Assembly: GCA_965371245.1 (NCBI GenBank)
Contig: CBDUXT010000170.1
Location: forward strand, 1 to 5,697
DNA: 5,697 bases
Direction: 5' to 3'
Source of the DNA: CBDUXT01 sp965371245
GTDB lineage: Bacteria > Planctomycetota > Phycisphaerae > UBA1845
In this document: positions 5,607-5,697 of the stretch, piece after piece
Layout of the letters: each line of letters starts with the position of its first letter
Position numbering within the stretch: position 1 is the stretch's first letter
Position numbers and translations under genes: made by a program
The notes under the pieces: generated by a model
Told to the model about the DNA's origin: nothing
What the model saw: only the letters and a program-made list of their open reading frames with translations
Database searches by the model: none

Positions 5607-5696
5607 CTAGCGTTGGTCACGTAGGCTGTCGTTCCGTCGGGACGGAGTCTTGCCGGTCGGAACCACACCGGCGGCGAAGGCGGCCATGTCGTCCGC
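5607..5696 (-). CDS. Possible C-terminal end of an upstream minus-strand gene
   Basis: The minus strand stays open from the window edge for 29 codons to a TAG at 5607-5609. It reads ADDMAAFAAGVVPTGKTP and then a basic tail ending LRDQR. Most third positions are G or C in the first half, as expected for coding DNA here. A hairpin lies shortly after the stop. The opposite strand in the same register is also open and contains an ATG at 5684 near the edge, so a plus-strand gene starting there cannot be excluded. I do not recognise the family, and the piece is too short for a firm call. Confidence 0.35.
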   Translation of the reverse strand, partial: ADDMAAFAAGVVPTGKTPSRRNDSLRDQR

Positions 5697-5697
5697 G

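Noticed and set aside
1..5697. tRNA or rRNA genes
   Set aside because: I saw no cloverleaf with a TTC-type arm and CCA end, and no conserved rRNA segments on either strand.

Overview
The window is a GC-rich stretch from a bacterium that most resembles an uncultured member of the Planctomycetota. This rests on protein style, not on any marker gene. One secreted protein combines thrombospondin type 3 (TSP3) repeats with an IPTL-CTERM sorting tail. A second, very large Cys-rich secreted protein carries NRYLSF, WVGPP and SRWGDLVG motifs and a dockerin-like C-terminus, a combination I associate with planctomycete surface proteins. A third coding trace is a decayed CRTAC1/ASPIC-UnbV gene, a family abundant in that phylum. 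No rRNA, tRNA, CRISPR array, transposase or phage gene is visible.

Layout. Bases 1-34 form a hairpin at the window edge. Bases 59-379 (minus) are a truncated CRTAC1/ASPIC-UnbV remnant. Bases 426-642 hold a composite repeat made of four hairpin or sequence modules. A near-consensus sigma-70 promoter (677-705) and a strong ribosome binding site (771-775) lead into gene 1 (782-2176, plus), a secreted six-bladed beta-propeller with TSP3 repeats and an IPTL-CTERM anchor. Its stop codon lies inside one arm of a 176-bp inverted-repeat element (2173-2348). A second copy of the composite repeat follows at 2378-2677, with modules in the same order and orientation. Gene 2 (2689-5424, minus) converges on gene 1 and encodes a 911-residue exported protein with 36 cysteines, a cohesin-like region and a dockerin-like end. 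Upstream of it are a hairpin (5567-5588) and what may be the C-terminal tail of another minus-strand gene (5607-5696).

How it fits together. Both intact genes encode exported proteins with calcium-binding or disulphide-rich modules, so the locus probably contributes to the cell envelope or an extracellular matrix. Nothing here shows that they act in one pathway: they are convergent, have separate promoters and carry different C-terminal sorting or assembly modules. The least explained part is the non-coding DNA. Gene 1 is bracketed by two direct copies of the same multi-hairpin element, and a third inverted-repeat element abuts its stop codon. This resembles a family of non-autonomous, REP/BIME-like or MITE-like repeats moved by an enzyme encoded elsewhere.
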